Source: Pontibacterium granulatum | Lineage (GTDB): Bacteria; Pseudomonadota; Gammaproteobacteria; Pseudomonadales; Balneatricaceae | NCBI RefSeq assembly: GCF_029961155.1 | Contig: NZ_JASBRH010000018.1 | Span: forward strand, 1 to 64,000 | Reading direction: 5' to 3' | Length of the DNA stretch: 64,000 nt | Part shown: one piece after another, positions 62,575 through 64,000 of the stretch | Numbering within the stretch: position 1 is the first letter of the stretch | Layout: every line of letters starts with the position of its first letter | Position numbers and translations under genes: made by a program | The notes under the pieces: model-generated | What the model was told of the DNA's origin: nothing | Database searches by the model: none | What the model saw: the letters and a program-made list of their open reading frames with translations, nothing else

Positions 62575-63582
62575 ATGGTTAAGACTAAAACGACACTTCG
62601 CTCATTTATGGCTGGACTGGTGACAGCCGGGGTTCTGATGGCATCTTCAGTACAGGCCGCAACGCTGAAAATGGCAACCGACTCCGGTGCAAAAGGATCA
62701 CCAGCCGGCGATACACTGGAACGCTGGGCCGAGCTGATCGAAACCCGTTCTAACGGCGAGATCGACGTGAAGGTGTTCTATCAGAACGAACTGGGCAGTC
62801 AGAACGAAGTCTTCGATCTGCACGTGGCTGGTGACGTCGATGTGATGCTGAACTGGCCGATGACCTCCTACGACAAGCGCATCGGTGTGATCTACACCCC
62901 GTACATGACGCTGTCCTGGGATGAAGCGCTAAAGGCCTATAGTCCGGGTGGTTGGGTAAACAACATGCTGGGGGGTATCTATTCCGATCTGGGTCTGAAG
63001 TTTTTCGGTCCTTGGCCTGAAGGCTTCAACGGTGTAGCGACCCGCGGCAAGTACGCGACCAACATCGCTGAAGCAGATGGGCTGAAAGTACGTACCATGA
63101 CTGTGTTTCCGGCACCGCAGACTATGCAGGCACTGGGCTACCAGACCGCTGCGATCGACTGGGGCGAAGTGTACACCGCACTGCAGACCGGCGTCGTTGA
63201 TGGCGAAGCGGGTAACGTTATCTACTGGGACTACGAGTACTTCCGCGACCAGCTGGACTACTACGTACGCAGCAAGCACTTCTTCATGACCGGCGTACTG
63301 AGCATGAACGCTGAATCTTATGAAGACCTGTCCGAAGAGCATCAGAAGGTTGTGGCGGACGCGGCAAAAGAAGTGATGTTGGCGCAGTTTAAAGCCGCTA
63401 AATCTGCCGATGAGCTGTACGTTAAGAAAGCACAGGACGCGGGGATGAAGTACGTTGAGCTGTCCGACGAGCAGATTAAAGAGTTTGCCCGCGCAGCACG
63501 TGAGAAAGTGTGGCCACTGATGGATGACGAGATTGGCTCCGAGATCATGAACAACATCCGTAACAACGCTACCAAGCTTTAA
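62575..63582 (+). CDS. dctP: TRAP transporter substrate-binding protein (paralogue of 30112)
   Basis: A 335-residue periplasmic DctP protein with a signal peptide (GLVTAGVLMASSVQA). It shares long stretches with the DctP at 30112 (NGEIDVKVFYQNELG, MLNWPMTSYDKR, GGWVNNMLG, FNGVATRGKY, QTGVVDGEAGNVI). Related ligands are therefore expected. The ATG at 62575 has AGGAAA 7 bases upstream; an earlier in-frame ATG at 62530 lacks a site. It begins a second TRAP operon just downstream of gbdR. Confidence 0.9.
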   Translation: MVKTKTTLRSFMAGLVTAGVLMASSVQAATLKMATDSGAKGSPAGDTLERWAELIETRSNGEIDVKVFYQNELGSQNEVFDLHVAGDVDVMLNWPMTSYDKRIGVIYTPYMTLSWDEALKAYSPGGWVNNMLGGIYSDLGLKFFGPWPEGFNGVATRGKYATNIAEADGLKVRTMTVFPAPQTMQALGYQTAAIDWGEVYTALQTGVVDGEAGNVIYWDYEYFRDQLDYYVRSKHFFMTGVLSMNAESYEDLSEEHQKVVADAAKEVMLAQFKAAKSADELYVKKAQDAGMKYVELSDEQIKEFARAAREKVWPLMDDEIGSEIMNNIRNNATKL

Positions 63583-63648
63583 TCCTGGTCCAACCCAAAC
63601 GGCGGTCCGCGACAGCGTGCCGCCGTTCTTGTCTTTCCGAAGGTGCTT

Positions 63649-64000
63649 ATGATGGTGCGTTTCTTTACAGCGCTGGATAAGAAGGTCGGTTGGTGTCTGG
63701 ATGTGGTTGCGTTGATAAGCAGCCTCATGCTGGTAGGACTGATGTTGTTTCTTGTTCTCGCGCGTTACGTTTTTGGTTGGTCGATTGTCGGCCTGCTGGA
63801 AGTGATTATGGTTTTTGGTATGTGGCTCTACATGGTTGGTGCGCTGGTCGCCAGTCGTAAGCGTGAGCACCTGGTGGTCGACTTTGTGCAGACCAATATT
63901 CGCGACCAGCAGATCCGTCGAATCCATCAGGGATTTTTATCGCTGGTGACGCTGCTGATTACCGGTTTCTTTGTGTATCTCTCCTATCGGATGTTGAAGT
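63649..64000 (+). CDS. dctQ: TRAP transporter small membrane subunit, 5' part
   Basis: The first 117 codons of a DctQ protein, cut by the window end. It starts MMVRFFTALDKKVGW and continues with hydrophobic helices (ISSLMLVGLMLFLVLARYVF, VIMVFGMWLYMVGALVASR). It is paralogous to the DctQ at 29426. GAAGG precedes the ATG. dctM should follow outside the window. Confidence 0.88.
   Translation, partial: MMVRFFTALDKKVGWCLDVVALISSLMLVGLMLFLVLARYVFGWSIVGLLEVIMVFGMWLYMVGALVASRKREHLVVDFVQTNIRDQQIRRIHQGFLSLVTLLITGFFVYLSYRMLK

Overview
The window looks like chromosomal DNA of a marine, moderately halophilic gammaproteobacterium, probably of the Oceanospirillales (Marinobacterium/Neptuniibacter-like). 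The reasons are a complete ectABCD-ask ectoine/hydroxyectoine operon, a Pseudomonas-type glycine betaine (GB) demethylation pathway, BCCT and TRAP transporters for osmolytes, and moderately GC-rich DNA. No phage, transposase, CRISPR array, rRNA or tRNA was seen. The placement is an inference from gene content only.

Left part (1-13.4 kb): the end of soxG (sarcosine oxidase gamma) and purU, then an AhpD-like periplasmic protein, then the dimethylglycine operon: M19 dipeptidase, PA5397-type protein, dgcA, dgcB, etfA, etfB, two small ORFs. This block is bracketed by two clusters of GTAG-headed REP palindromes (1932-2193 and 11049-11317). A BCCT transporter follows, with an unusually elaborate leader: phased GCAT repeats, two TGTCG boxes and an 89-nt foldable RNA.

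Middle (13.5-26.3 kb): a mixed region with an ureohydrolase, LysR and TetR regulators, an orphan TRAP binding protein, a second DgcA-like demethylase, adenine/adenosine deaminase, a diguanylate cyclase, an EamA exporter and a P5C-reductase-like protein.

Catabolic island (26.4-39.1 kb, mostly minus strand): a Stc2/GbcA-type Rieske oxygenase, BCCT transporter, M24 protein carrying the DddP (DMSP lyase) active-site residues, BetI-like regulator, FAD amine oxidase, TRAP transporter, enolase-superfamily enzyme and RidA, with a divergent GATase1-AraC regulator. The intergenic region before that regulator holds four copies of TGAAC-N4-GTTCA. I infer uptake and breakdown of algal osmolytes (proline betaine-like compounds and possibly DMSP).

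Right part (39-64 kb): an HPP-CBS membrane protein behind a perfect FNR/ANR box, an exported KatG, a YraQ/ArsP-type permease with twin operators, divergent gbcA/gbcB, a cNMP-CBS-nucleotidyltransferase with an exonuclease, the ectoine operon with a MarR regulator, a GGDEF-EAL protein, fdhA, gbdR, and the start of a second TRAP operon paralogous to the one at 28-31 kb.

Together the genes form an osmolyte economy. GB is imported by BCCT proteins and demethylated by GbcAB, DgcAB-EtfAB and SoxBDAG. The C1 units are handled by FdhA and PurU, while ectoine is made as the endogenous solute. A shared 15-bp box (TGTCGYTNNNRGTYA) in four promoter regions of this network is a good candidate for the GbdR binding site.
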